Made by a program: the position numbers and the translations under genes
Notes under the pieces: model-generated
Told to the model about the DNA's origin: nothing
The model's database searches: none
Seen by the model: the letters and a program-made list of their open reading frames with translations, nothing else
Shown: positions 10,001-18,728 of the stretch, in pieces
Numbering within the stretch: position 1 is the first letter of the stretch
Layout: the number at the start of each line of letters is the position of its first letter
NCBI RefSeq assembly: GCF_008326425.1
Contig: NZ_AP018929.1
Coordinates: 696,875 to 760,874 of the forward strand
Source of the DNA: Sulfuracidifex tepidarius
GTDB taxonomy: Archaea; Thermoproteota; Thermoprotei_A; Sulfolobales; Sulfolobaceae
Direction of reading: 5' to 3'
Length of the DNA stretch: 64,000 bases

Positions 10001-10007
10001 TTTATAA
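10001..10007 (+). promoter_or_regulatory. TATA box for the aminopeptidase gene
   Basis: TTTATAA is centred 25 bases before the ATG at 10029, the spacing expected for a leaderless transcript. Confidence 0.6.
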
Positions 10008-10028
10008 TCCTGGATATTTAATTCCTTC

Positions 10029-12344
10029 ATGATTCAAGTATCTTCGTATGAGATAGACCTATCTTTTAAGGATTTGGACTACTCTGGTAAGGTAAAAATA
10101 AGCCTGTCCTCTGACGAGGACGTAGTTCTCGACTCAGTTAAGCACGAGATTTATTCGGTGACGTCCTCGGGTAATTCTCTCAAGTTCGTGAGGGAAGGAG
10201 ACAAGGTGAGGATATACACTGGGAAGTTCTCGGGTACGCTTGAGGTCTCTTTCTCAGGGAAGGTAGACGAGGAAGGAATACAAGGGATATACAAAGCTCC
10301 CTACCCTGGTGGTTACATGATCTCAACTCAGTTCGAAGCCAACTACGCCAGGAGGTTCATTCCTTGTATCGACGACCCTTCAAAGAAGGCAACGTTCCTG
10401 ATCAGGGTCCAAGTCGACAAGGACAAGGACGTGATCTCCAACATGCCGATCAAGGAAGTCGTAGACCAGGGGAACAGGAAGACTGTGATATTCCACGAGA
10501 CACCCAAGATGTCTACTTACCTCCTTTACCTGGGGATAGGGAAGTTCGAGGAAGTGAAGGAGGACTTTCGCTTCCCCATCTTGTTGGCTACTGTCCCGGG
10601 GAAGTCAGTGAGGGGGAAGTTCTCTCTCGACGTGGCGAAGAAGTCGGTGGAGTTCTATGAGAAATACTTCTCCATACCCTACCAGCTCCCTAAGATGCAC
10701 CTCATTGCAGTTCCTGAGTTCTCCGCTGGCGCGATGGAGAACTGGGGAGCCATAACTTTCAGGGAAATAGCGCTCCTAGCAGACGACAAGACTCCTTTCT
10801 CCAGGAAGAGGAGAATAGCTGTCACTGTAGCCCACGAGTTGGCTCACCAGTGGTTCGGCGACTTGGTGACCATGAAGTGGTGGGACGACCTTTGGTTGAA
10901 CGAGAGCTTCGCTACCTTCATGAGCCACAAGGCAATGGACGCGATAAGGAAGGACTGGGACTTGATCGGATACTTCCTGTCAATTGAGACCAGTGAAGCC
11001 ATGGAGAGGGACTCCCTCTTTACCCACCCTATTCACGTACCCGTGAAGACTCCAGAGGAGATAGAGGAGATCTTCGACGAGATAAGCTACGGGAAAGGAG
11101 CAAGCATACTCAGGATGATAGAGAGTTACGTGGGAGAGGAGAACTTCAGGAAGGGAGTGTCGGAGTACCTGAAGAAGTTCTCGTTCTCTAACGCAGAGGC
11201 ATCAGACTTATGGACTTCCATCTCTAACGTGTCTGGAGAGGACGTAAACTCCATCATGGAGGAGTGGATAATGAATGAGGGCTACCCCGTCCTCAAGGTG
11301 AAGAGGGAAGGAGATGGGAAGATCAGGATATCCCAGGAGAGGTTCTCCCTAGTTGAGACTAAGGACAGGTTATACAAGGTCCCCGTCACTGCTCTCGTAG
11401 ACGGTAAGGAGAACAGCTTCCTCATGACCGAGAAGGAGAAGGTAATAGAGGGAACTAAAGCGAAACTCAACTTGGACAGAGCCGGGTTCTATCGCGTGTT
11501 CTACGACGACGTTGATTCATTCTTTGAGACCGACCCCAACCCCAAGGAGAGGTGGGGCCTAATCAACGACTACTTCGCCTTCCTCATGAAGGGAATGATC
11601 GGACAGGACGAGTATCTATCGTTGGTGAGGAGGATGGAGAACGAGGAGAACCACTTACCTGCAGGAGAAGTCGCGTCTCAGATGTTCCTGCTTTACACTA
11701 TAAACCCTGAGAGGTGGGGCATCGCAAAGCAAGTTTTAACCAAATACGCTGAGAGGTGGAAGACCAGGGAATCAGAGGTGGACAGACAGCTCTACGCTTC
11801 CCTTGTGGATTCCCTCTCTTACATGGACGAGAGCTTCGCGTCTACTATCGCCCCCATGTTCGAGAAAATGGACTCAATGATACCTGAAATGAAGGATGCA
11901 GTAGCTTTAGCTTACTCCGTCGCAGGGGGTGAGAAGGCACACGAGAGGCTCATGAGCTTGTACAAGGAGTCCAATTTCGACGAGGAGAAGTTGAGGTACT
12001 TGAGGGCAATGTTGGCTTCACACAAGCCCTGCTTGGTAGCCAATGCTCTGAACATGGCCCTCTCAGGGGAAGTGAAGAAGCAGGACATACCATTCATGGT
12101 GATCTGGGGTTCTATGTTCAACGAGTCTAGAGATGTAACTTGGGAATGGTTCAAGGCCCACATGGAGAGAATATCTCGCTATTATCAAGGCACTCCGAGG
12201 ATGGGAGTAATCATGGGGAACGTCCTCCCCTTGGTTGGGCTCACTCACGAAGACGCAGTGAAGGTAGCGGAGAACGTGAAGGAAGGGAAGGCCTTCGTGG
12301 AAGTAGGAAAACAGAAGCTACAGCTTTACAAGAAACTGTTTTAA
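10029..12344 (+). CDS. M1 family zinc aminopeptidase
   Basis: Cytoplasmic metallopeptidase of 771 residues that removes N-terminal amino acids from peptides. It shows the exopeptidase motif GAMEN at about 234-238. The zinc site HELAH lies at about 269-273, with the third ligand Glu in LWLNESFATF about 19 residues on. The beta-rich N-terminal domain and long helical C-terminal domain are usual for the family (Thermoplasma tricorn-interacting factors and Sulfolobus leucyl aminopeptidase). No signal peptide is present, which fits a role in peptide turnover, perhaps of peptides taken up by the neighbouring importer. The TATA box at -25 supports the ATG. Confidence 0.93.
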   Translation: MIQVSSYEIDLSFKDLDYSGKVKISLSSDEDVVLDSVKHEIYSVTSSGNSLKFVREGDKVRIYTGKFSGTLEVSFSGKVDEEGIQGIYKAPYPGGYMISTQFEANYARRFIPCIDDPSKKATFLIRVQVDKDKDVISNMPIKEVVDQGNRKTVIFHETPKMSTYLLYLGIGKFEEVKEDFRFPILLATVPGKSVRGKFSLDVAKKSVEFYEKYFSIPYQLPKMHLIAVPEFSAGAMENWGAITFREIALLADDKTPFSRKRRIAVTVAHELAHQWFGDLVTMKWWDDLWLNESFATFMSHKAMDAIRKDWDLIGYFLSIETSEAMERDSLFTHPIHVPVKTPEEIEEIFDEISYGKGASILRMIESYVGEENFRKGVSEYLKKFSFSNAEASDLWTSISNVSGEDVNSIMEEWIMNEGYPVLKVKREGDGKIRISQERFSLVETKDRLYKVPVTALVDGKENSFLMTEKEKVIEGTKAKLNLDRAGFYRVFYDDVDSFFETDPNPKERWGLINDYFAFLMKGMIGQDEYLSLVRRMENEENHLPAGEVASQMFLLYTINPERWGIAKQVLTKYAERWKTRESEVDRQLYASLVDSLSYMDESFASTIAPMFEKMDSMIPEMKDAVALAYSVAGGEKAHERLMSLYKESNFDEEKLRYLRAMLASHKPCLVANALNMALSGEVKKQDIPFMVIWGSMFNESRDVTWEWFKAHMERISRYYQGTPRMGVIMGNVLPLVGLTHEDAVKVAENVKEGKAFVEVGKQKLQLYKKLF

Positions 12345-12466
12345 ACCGCTTTTTTATCGATTACCGCCTCTTAAGAACAGACACCTTTATATGCGCCCCT
12401 TAATTTCACACTTTATCGTGTACAACTTGTATCTTATTCTTCTATGTAAATATGAACGGGTAAAGA

Positions 12467-12474
12467 CTTAAAAG
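12467..12474 (+). promoter_or_regulatory. TATA box for a 32-codon ORF
   Basis: CTTAAAAG is centred 25 bases before the ATG at 12495, matching the leaderless spacing seen at other genes in the window. Confidence 0.5.
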
Positions 12475-12494
12475 TGTTATCAAAAACATAAAAT

Positions 12495-12593
12495 ATGAGA
12501 GATATGAAATATCTTCTCAAATTACTAATGTGGGCACCCCTAATTGTTCCAATCTCCCTAATCGTAGTTAGAGGAGTGATAATGGGGCAGTAA
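12495..12593 (+). CDS. Candidate 32-residue single-span membrane protein
   Basis: A 32-codon frame starts at ATG 12495 and ends with TAA at 12593. It has a Lys-containing N terminus (MRDMKYLLKLL) followed by one hydrophobic segment of about 18 residues containing two prolines, then a short polar tail. A well-placed TATA box precedes it and a T-rich tract follows within 25 bases, so it is a compact independent unit. No family recognised. It may be a small membrane protein or chance. Confidence 0.45.
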   Translation: MRDMKYLLKLLMWAPLIVPISLIVVRGVIMGQ

Positions 12594-12606
12594 GAAAAAG
12601 GAATTA

Positions 12607-12628
12607 GTTTTTCTCTTTTTTGTTTCTT
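12607..12628 (+). terminator. T-rich terminator after the small ORF
   Basis: A pyrimidine tract with runs of five and six T residues lies 14-35 bases after the stop of the 32-codon ORF. Confidence 0.4.
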
Positions 12629-12848
12629 TCCATTTTCTCTGATATTTTAGGTTGTTACATACTAAATGCTTTATTCTTATCTTACAAAATAATTTAAGAG
12701 AGAGACATTACAAACCTTATACACGTCCTTTGAACCTCTGAAGATTGGGGATTAAAATTGTGAAGATTGAAAGTCTTTGCTTGGGCTGTAAGGCACATAA
12801 TAAGGTATTGCTTTGGCTTCCATATACCCATTTAGATAAAGGAAATCC

Positions 12849-13586
12849 TCAGCCGAAGAGGTAAGCCACCATGCTGACTCCGGGCCAAGGGACGTCGTGG
12901 AGGAGTTCCCTCCCTGTAGATCGAGAGTATCCCATGACAACAAGCAAAGGCTTCAGGTCTCCTTCTGGCATAGACTTTCTCCACTCCTTGCCCTTTGACA
13001 GAGAGATCACATAGTCTACACCTTTAGAAACGGCTTCACTCAGGACGGGGTCTAGAAAAGCTTCATTCCTTGAGGATAGCTGGAATAGATCAAGCCTGTG
13101 GGTAGGTGATCCCGTGCCCATGACCAACACCTTACCTTCCACTGCCCTCGAGATAACCCTACCCAGCCTAACGTGGTCCTCCAACGATAAGCCTGATATG
13201 GAGATAGGGACTGTAGGTTTACCTTTAGGGAACATATACATGAGGGGTATCCATGCACCGTGGTCTAAACCCCACGACGTATCCTCGACCACGGGTAGTC
13301 CCTCCTCTCTGACCTCCTTGAATATCCTGTGAGCTAGGTCAACGTTATTTGACGTAGAGTATCTAAAGCGGTAGAGTTCGTCGGGAAACCCATAAAAGTC
13401 GCGGATAGACTCCAGCTTCTCTTGAACCTCAACGTAGAAACGGGAGTAAGTGAAGAAATGAGGGCTTATCACGACCACTGATTCCACGTCTGAGAACTCC
13501 TCTCCCATTCTCCTCCAGAAATCCTTCCATCTGGACTCCTCTATCAGTATAGTAGGAGATCCGTGGGAAGTGAAAAAGCCCGTCAT
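12849..13586 (-). CDS. LigB-family extradiol-type dioxygenase (DODA-like)
   Basis: Soluble protein of about 245 residues, related to class III extradiol ring-cleavage dioxygenases and plant/bacterial DOPA 4,5-dioxygenases. Candidate metal ligands: His in TSHGSPT at the N terminus, ISPHFF about 40 residues on, and the conserved GLDHGAWIPLMYMFP segment. The C-terminal part with GTGSPTHRL is also family-like. The start was placed at ATG 13586 because the family begins at the FFTSHGSP strand; a TTG 48 bases upstream would add an atypical extension. The physiological substrate cannot be inferred from context. Confidence 0.8.
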   Translation of the reverse strand: MTGFFTSHGSPTILIEESRWKDFWRRMGEEFSDVESVVVISPHFFTYSRFYVEVQEKLESIRDFYGFPDELYRFRYSTSNNVDLAHRIFKEVREEGLPVVEDTSWGLDHGAWIPLMYMFPKGKPTVPISISGLSLEDHVRLGRVISRAVEGKVLVMGTGSPTHRLDLFQLSSRNEAFLDPVLSEAVSKGVDYVISLSKGKEWRKSMPEGDLKPLLVVMGYSRSTGRELLHDVPWPGVSMVAYLFG

Positions 13587-13747
13587 TATATATTTTTTTA
13601 ACTGTGGAAATAAGTATTTTGTAGTATAAAACAAGTTAGTTGGTGAAATAGCGTAAACTAACTTGGTTTATAGAAATCATGGAACTCTCTTTAAACTGCA
13701 TCACCTAGAGAAAATTTTTTATTAATTAATTTGTCTATTTTCACATC

Positions 13748-14785
13748 GTGAAATTCTACAATCATGAGGCAAAAGTAGCGCTCTTCGCTTTGACTACTGC
13801 GGTCTCCGTCCATTTCCTATTGACTTATCAGTTAGTGATTTACAACGATACGCTGGTGAACTTCCTCCTCAATTTGGGAATTTGGTCTCTCGCCGTTTCG
13901 CTTTTGTCCAAGACATACTTGGACGGGGAGGAGCCGGGGAAATACATCGTTTCCTGGTTCTGGGGGTTCTTCCTGAACTTCTTCTTTCTGGGAGGCTCTT
14001 TTTACCCGTTCAACCTTGACGACCTGAACCCCTTGGCTTGGTCCTTCCTTTTCTCTCTCCCGGCATCAGCAATTACCTCTCTGTTGAGGTTAACTAACCG
14101 TGAAGAGGTAAACGGCCTTCCCTCACTTCAGATGTGGAGCGCTACCGTGATATACGTTGCTTTCTTCCTCTTTTCCAGCCTAATTGACAGACCACTGATG
14201 GAGTTCATGATACCTTTCTTCGTTATATCTTACCTCCTCTCTTTCTTTGCGATAGGAGGGACTACGAAGTATAACCTCTCCTTGATAGGGCTGGTCCTCT
14301 CCTCTGGTTTGCTCACCTTACTTAGCCTCTTCCACACTGGGCTTCTACTTCCACTCCTGGTATTGTTGACTACATTAGCTTACTATTACCTCACCATGAG
14401 GGTCGTCTTGGTCGATACTGATAGGGGTATCATGGGAGGGGTCACCAGCTCTAAAGCGAGTTCCTTCCTCTTCCCCGTCGTGATAGTGGTTGTCTGGGAC
14501 TTGATCCATCACATGGTACACACTGTCCCAGAGCCCAATGTGTATGACTTCCCCGTGATATTCTTGCCGGGGGTAGTTGGAAACGTGATCGTAGACACAC
14601 TGAAGGGTAGGAAACTGGACGTTCTGGGTGGTGGAATAGTCTGCGGAGTTGGTATGGCGGACGGACTCTGGATAGACCTACTGTTTCTGCTCATCTATTT
14701 CCTCTTCTTCCTGGAGTACGGTCTGCTGGACGGTACTGTGATTTACCTGATAGTAAGCGTTATCGTCAGCTGGATTTCCCTCTAG
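13748..14785 (+). CDS. Polytopic membrane protein of unknown function
   Basis: 345 residues with about 9-10 hydrophobic segments. The C-terminal part contains a Gly-rich loop (GGGIVCGVGMADG) and an earlier acidic-Gly segment VVGNVIVDTLKG, as in membrane proteins with glycine-acid loops. No transporter family can be named with confidence. Translation starts at GTG 13748; a TTTTTTATTA box about 27 bases upstream supports this. The gene stands alone on its strand between the dioxygenase and a dead transposable element. Confidence 0.7.
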   Translation: MKFYNHEAKVALFALTTAVSVHFLLTYQLVIYNDTLVNFLLNLGIWSLAVSLLSKTYLDGEEPGKYIVSWFWGFFLNFFFLGGSFYPFNLDDLNPLAWSFLFSLPASAITSLLRLTNREEVNGLPSLQMWSATVIYVAFFLFSSLIDRPLMEFMIPFFVISYLLSFFAIGGTTKYNLSLIGLVLSSGLLTLLSLFHTGLLLPLLVLLTTLAYYYLTMRVVLVDTDRGIMGGVTSSKASSFLFPVVIVVVWDLIHHMVHTVPEPNVYDFPVIFLPGVVGNVIVDTLKGRKLDVLGGGIVCGVGMADGLWIDLLFLLIYFLFFLEYGLLDGTVIYLIVSVIVSWISL

Positions 14786-14891
14786 ACTTGATGGAAATTC
14801 GTAAAGCTATCTTGTCAATCATGTCAGAGGTTAAGCTATTTTTCCTTAGGGAAAAGATTTTTCACTACGTGATATACTCATGAGTTCAAAA

Positions 14892-14962
14892 CGCTAATGT
14901 TTATGGTAAGTTATTAACCAAGGCCAAGCATGTGGGGTAAATGTTTTGTGAGAATACTAGCG
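14892..14962. repeat. Short repeat R1, copy 1
   Basis: A 71-base segment starting CGCTAATGTTTATGGTAAG and ending GAATACTAGCG is closely matched at 32008-32075, with the first 28 bases almost identical. Its two ends are imperfect inverted repeats (CGCTAaTgTT against CGCTAgTATT), suggesting a tiny non-autonomous element. Confidence 0.5.
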
Positions 14963-15017
14963 TAAATCCGATCAGACCTGATCTAAATGAAAAGGGATCA
15001 AAGTCTGAGTCTCTAGC

Positions 15018-16279
15018 TGACTTCCTCCCCGCCACGGCGAGGGTTCCCCTCATCGGTTCGTGTTTACATATCTCATTTGAGGGGCAGTCGAGAGGGTCAG
15101 AGAACCCCTATTTAGGTTCATGATTGCAATAACGTCACGGTCGTTCTCGTAACCGCAAGACGGAAAGCGGAAAAATACCTATGAGAGATCTCCTCCATCC
15201 TTTTCCTACTTTTAGGGCATGAAACGGAAGAGTAACTGGGATTCACGAATTCTACGACCGCCACGCTTCCTAGCTTGCCACACTATCCAGTACTGAACAC
15301 GACGGTACTGCATTAAATACAGTTTATCACGAAACTCTTTAGATAATTTATCAACATTCTTAATTAGGTTCTTGAGGTTCTCCAACTTAATAACGTTGGC
15401 ACCGAAATCCTCAGCAACCTCAACAACCCACTTTCCCACTTTTCTAGCATCCTCCGTAATCCTCTTAGCCTTTTGATGAAGAGAACGAATCCTGTGAAGA
15501 ATCCTCTCGTTCTCCCTCCACCTCCTTGGGTACTTCTTCTGCAAATTCTCAGCTGAAGACTTGCAGTGATGAACTTCAAGCCTAGTTGGGATCCTAACAT
15601 AATGAGTATCATCATTTCCTACGACTACCTCACCCATGTTAACATCAACAGCAACACTTTCCCTTGGTTCATCTCTCTCCAACGGTTTGTCAAAAACGAC
15701 CTTGAGGAAAGCATTGTCTCCTTTAACTATTAGACGTGCTTCTTCATCCTCCAAATCATGTAGTCCTTGAGGTTCCTGGGATAACCCAGTGGTAGTTTTC
15801 ACCAACACTCGCTATCCTAACAGTCATGTTATCGAAGTCCACGCTATAGCTCGCTCTAGGGTAGCCACACTGTAGGTTTGTACACTCTCGGGAAACGTCC
15901 TCTTCTCGGGTTGTTGTACCAACCCTTGTATATCGCGAGAGCATCCCTATAACAGTCCTCAGCAACCTTTGATGGTAGGTCGTATTCCTCTCTTAACTTC
16001 GTGTATAACTCCTCGTGGACTTTTCCTAACACTCCCTTCTCTTCCGGGTTCGGAACATTTTCCTTCAACCAAAATAACGAAAAACGTATTGCTTTCACGT
16101 AGTTGTTCACGAGGGCTAGGAGGGGTTCAGAGAGAGCGATCTTCATAGAAACAGTAGCTCTGATCGCTTTAACCCTCCCAGCCATTAAAAAAAGAATTTC
16201 GAAAAAAGAAGTATTTAAACAAAGGGGACTATCCATCCCCGCCTCAGAGAGGCGAGGCTTTCCGCCCCCTTAACCCCCT
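15018..16279 (-). mobile_element. IS200/IS605-type TnpB element, type A, decayed
   Basis: Element without a TnpA gene. The left end (about 16203-16279) holds a hairpin-forming GC-rich motif, GCCTCGCC paired with GGCGAGGC, and the TATA box of tnpB. The right end (about 15018-15060) carries a GC-rich hairpin, CCCCGCCacGGCGAGG, typical of the guide-RNA (omega RNA) end of these elements. The interior is a tnpB pseudogene. A second partial copy of the left end and gene is at 22623-23277. Boundaries are approximate. Confidence 0.7.
15050..16185 (-). pseudogene. tnpB: TnpB (RNA-guided nuclease, IS605 OrfB) pseudogene, type A
   Basis: Four minus-strand frames must be joined to recover a TnpB protein. 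The N-terminal part ([14 protein letters not shown]..) starts at ATG 16185. A short second frame lies near 15756-15870, a third runs from about 15808 to 15212, and a final piece ends at 15050. All three RuvC acidic residues survive in the pieces: Asp in VDVNMGE, Glu in IKLENLK and Asp in ENDRDV (around 15140). The zinc-finger region before the last Asp appears damaged. Frameshifts and a damaged segment near 15130-15215 make it nonfunctional. A TATA box in the left end (TTTAAATAC, about 16210-16218) once drove it. Confidence 0.8.
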
Positions 16280-16345
16280 TTTTCTGTAAAAGGGCTTGCA
16301 ATTGTCTTTCCTTTCCTATTTCCTCTTCTCCTTCATCTCTTGACC

Positions 16346-17392
16346 TCATGATTCCTTCATCACGGAACATGAGGCAAGCCTAGACATCGGTTTCGGAGCT
16401 ATCTGCTCGGAGATAAGGTAGATCTCGTGTTCCCTCTCCTTGTCTAGGAATTCCACTTGGACTTCCTTCCTCACAGCAACCTCAAAACCTTCAGTGCTCA
16501 ACACAATTATTTCCCTGTCAAGGGCGGGGGATATCACGATCTCTCCTATCCTCCTCACTACCTCATGTTCGTAAGTTCCGGTCTTATCGACTACCCTGAA
16601 TAGCTTAGAGAAGAGCGTAGGTGGGATCATGACGATCACCTTGTTAAATCCTCCCTTAGAGACGTACTCGTACGCCTTTACTACGTCGTTCAATATGGAA
16701 CCTGCCTGATCCCAGTCGGAAGCGGAAATCCTACCGCCGAACTTTAGGGGTGATAGATCGTGAGTCTTCAGCAGGGTAGCTTCTTCCAGGATGGAGAACT
16801 TCTTTCCAGCGTTGAAGGCTACTTCCTTCCAGTTCGACGGTGATGAGTCCCTCAACCTAAACTGCAGGGAAAGGTAGGGTACGTGGTAAAGAGAAGATGA
16901 GACGGCTTGGGTTATTTCCCCTTCATCCTCGTCTATTTCGGCGACGCTTATAGTATCGCTCTCATACTTCACGTTCTTGACCCTACGCCTCAGCGTACCG
17001 CTAAGTCCCTCCATAGCCCACGATATTGGTCCCTCATGTTCCTTCCCTTCTTCCCTCTCCTTCTCGTCACTCCTGATTTCACCCGCTTTTATAGGGAACT
17101 CCGCTCCACTTATGATCCTGGAAGCCTCCTCCCAGCCTTTCTTTATCATGGAAAACTCGTCTGGGGAAACCTCGTACAACATGCGCAGGAACTCTCCGAA
17201 ATGGGTCATCTCTTCTCTAGCTATGTCCTCGTGAGCAGATCTAAGTCTTGGATCCTCTATCAGGTCTCCTTGCTGGAAATAGTAGTTTATTGCATCTATT
17301 TCTGCCGCAAGAGCTCCCCTGACTGCCCTTTTCAACTCATCTTTGGTGAACTTGTCCTTCCTCGTCAGAAAGGATGGGTCTGATGAAAACAT
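16346..17392 (-). CDS. Encapsulin shell protein with fused N-terminal ferritin-like domain
   Basis: About 348 residues. Residues about 10-95 form a ferritin-like helical domain with candidate iron ligands: Glu in LAAEIDA and the E-x-x-H of REEMTHF. A charged linker (SDEKEREEGKEHEG) follows. The remaining 230 residues match the HK97-fold encapsulin shell: GPISWAMEGL at the start and a C-terminal stretch near LISEQIAPKP. This architecture is known from Pyrococcus furiosus, where cargo and shell are one polypeptide that self-assembles into an iron-storing compartment. ATG 17392 was chosen over a TTG nine bases upstream. The gene is divergent from proC, with no separate cargo gene nearby. Confidence 0.85.
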   Translation of the reverse strand: MFSSDPSFLTRKDKFTKDELKRAVRGALAAEIDAINYYFQQGDLIEDPRLRSAHEDIAREEMTHFGEFLRMLYEVSPDEFSMIKKGWEEASRIISGAEFPIKAGEIRSDEKEREEGKEHEGPISWAMEGLSGTLRRRVKNVKYESDTISVAEIDEDEGEITQAVSSSLYHVPYLSLQFRLRDSSPSNWKEVAFNAGKKFSILEEATLLKTHDLSPLKFGGRISASDWDQAGSILNDVVKAYEYVSKGGFNKVIVMIPPTLFSKLFRVVDKTGTYEHEVVRRIGEIVISPALDREIIVLSTEGFEVAVRKEVQVEFLDKEREHEIYLISEQIAPKPMSRLASCSVMKES

Positions 17393-17590
17393 TTGTTTCA
17401 AGTATATACATCTGAAAATTTAACTTTAGATAATGAAAGTGATAAACTACAGCTTCCTCATGACAGACCCAGAGTAATGACCGGATTCATGCGAAGTGAG
17501 ATTCATGCACACGAAAACGTATGTATATGTATATACATTCTCTCCTTGAAAAGTCGTCTCTTATTTCATTCCCAGACCCTATTTAGTCTA

Positions 17591-17600
17591 GTTTTTATAT
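17591..17600 (+). promoter_or_regulatory. TATA box for proC
   Basis: GTTTTTATAT is centred about 26 bases before the ATG at 17622, indicating a leaderless transcript. Confidence 0.55.
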
Positions 17601-17621
17601 CAGAAACGTGATATTTCCTTC

Positions 17622-18416
17622 ATGAAGATTGCCATAATCGGAGGGGGGAACATAGGTTCGTCCCTCGCCCTCGCGCTGCGGGATAAACACGAGGTAAAAG
17701 TTACATCAAAGTCGGAGAAAACAGCTTCCCTACTTAGAGAAAAAGGGCTCACCGTCTCTTCAAATAGAAACGCCATATCCTGGGCCGAAGTCGTAATCAT
17801 AAGCGTGAAACCGTTTCAGTTCCCCGACATATTGAGGGAGAACTCCGATCTGTTCAACGATAAGGTGATAGTCTCAACTATGGCAGGCTTGACGAGGAAA
17901 TTCTTGATGAAGTCTACAGGCGGGAAGGAGGTGTTCAGGGCAATGCCCAACTTGGGCATAACAATAAGGAGGTCATTGACTGCCCTCGCTGGGTGTGGAG
18001 GCCACGCTAAGAGTGTGGAGGAAATATTCTCGGCTGTGGGCAAGACGTTCTGGATCGATGAACGCTCCTTTGACGCTTGGACAGCTTTGGCAGGAAGTGG
18101 TCCGGGGATAGTAGCTGAGCTTGTAGATTCCCTCATGTTGGGGGGAGTGAAGTCAGGTCTTCCAGCGTCACTATCCCTCACAGCTGCAATAGAGGTCATG
18201 GAAACTACTGTCGAGTTGTTGAAGAACGAGAAGCCTCACACTCTGAGGGACAAGGTTTCCACTCCAGGAGGTACTACAATACAAGCCATCTCGGTGTTGG
18301 AAGAGAGGGGAGTGGGAGGAGCTATAATGAGGGCAATTTACGAAGCTTCGATCAGATCAAAGGAGATCTCCAGGGAATTAGAGTGTTCGATCTCAGAGGA
18401 CACTCCTAGGAAATGA
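17622..18416 (+). CDS. proC: Pyrroline-5-carboxylate reductase
   Basis: Reduces 1-pyrroline-5-carboxylate to proline with NAD(P)H in the cytoplasm. At 264 residues it has normal family length. The N-terminal Rossmann motif IIGGGNIGSSLA, the FRAMPNLGI segment and the C-terminal dimerisation/catalytic region (ALAGSGPGIVAELVDSL, then STPGGTTIQAI) are all present. It is a single gene; the upstream spacer is shared with the divergent encapsulin gene. Confidence 0.93.
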   Translation: MKIAIIGGGNIGSSLALALRDKHEVKVTSKSEKTASLLREKGLTVSSNRNAISWAEVVIISVKPFQFPDILRENSDLFNDKVIVSTMAGLTRKFLMKSTGGKEVFRAMPNLGITIRRSLTALAGCGGHAKSVEEIFSAVGKTFWIDERSFDAWTALAGSGPGIVAELVDSLMLGGVKSGLPASLSLTAAIEVMETTVELLKNEKPHTLRDKVSTPGGTTIQAISVLEERGVGGAIMRAIYEASIRSKEISRELECSISEDTPRK

Positions 18417-18728
18417 CGAGAGACTCCTCTGACGCTAGTTTTAGTCCATGTCTTTAAAAGTTATCCAAATCATTTGTACTCACTTTCAAAAATAATTTTT
18501 CTTAAGATCTAGAGGAAACAAAGCGAGCTATCCTTCAGTAGGACTTCTACCTTACACTCGTCAGGTAAAACAGTTCATCGTTTTTCAAGAAATCTCATGC
18601 AGGGCTAAATCTACATGTCGAAGTCTGGGAATTATATGACACTTGAAAGATCTGTTAAAGATTGTTAAAAATATGTGATAACTCTATATTTTGAAAAGCC
18701 TTTTATTCTCTGATGAAACCTATCATCT
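18417..18728 (+). promoter_or_regulatory. Intergenic region with leaderless promoter
   Basis: 312 bases with no gene seen. CTTTTATTCT centred near 18704 lies 25 bases before the ATG at 18729. Confidence 0.5.

Noticed and set aside
13587-13634. Upstream TTG start for the LigB-type dioxygenase
   Set aside because: Adds 16 residues before the conserved first strand and lies across a TATA-like AT-rich stretch.
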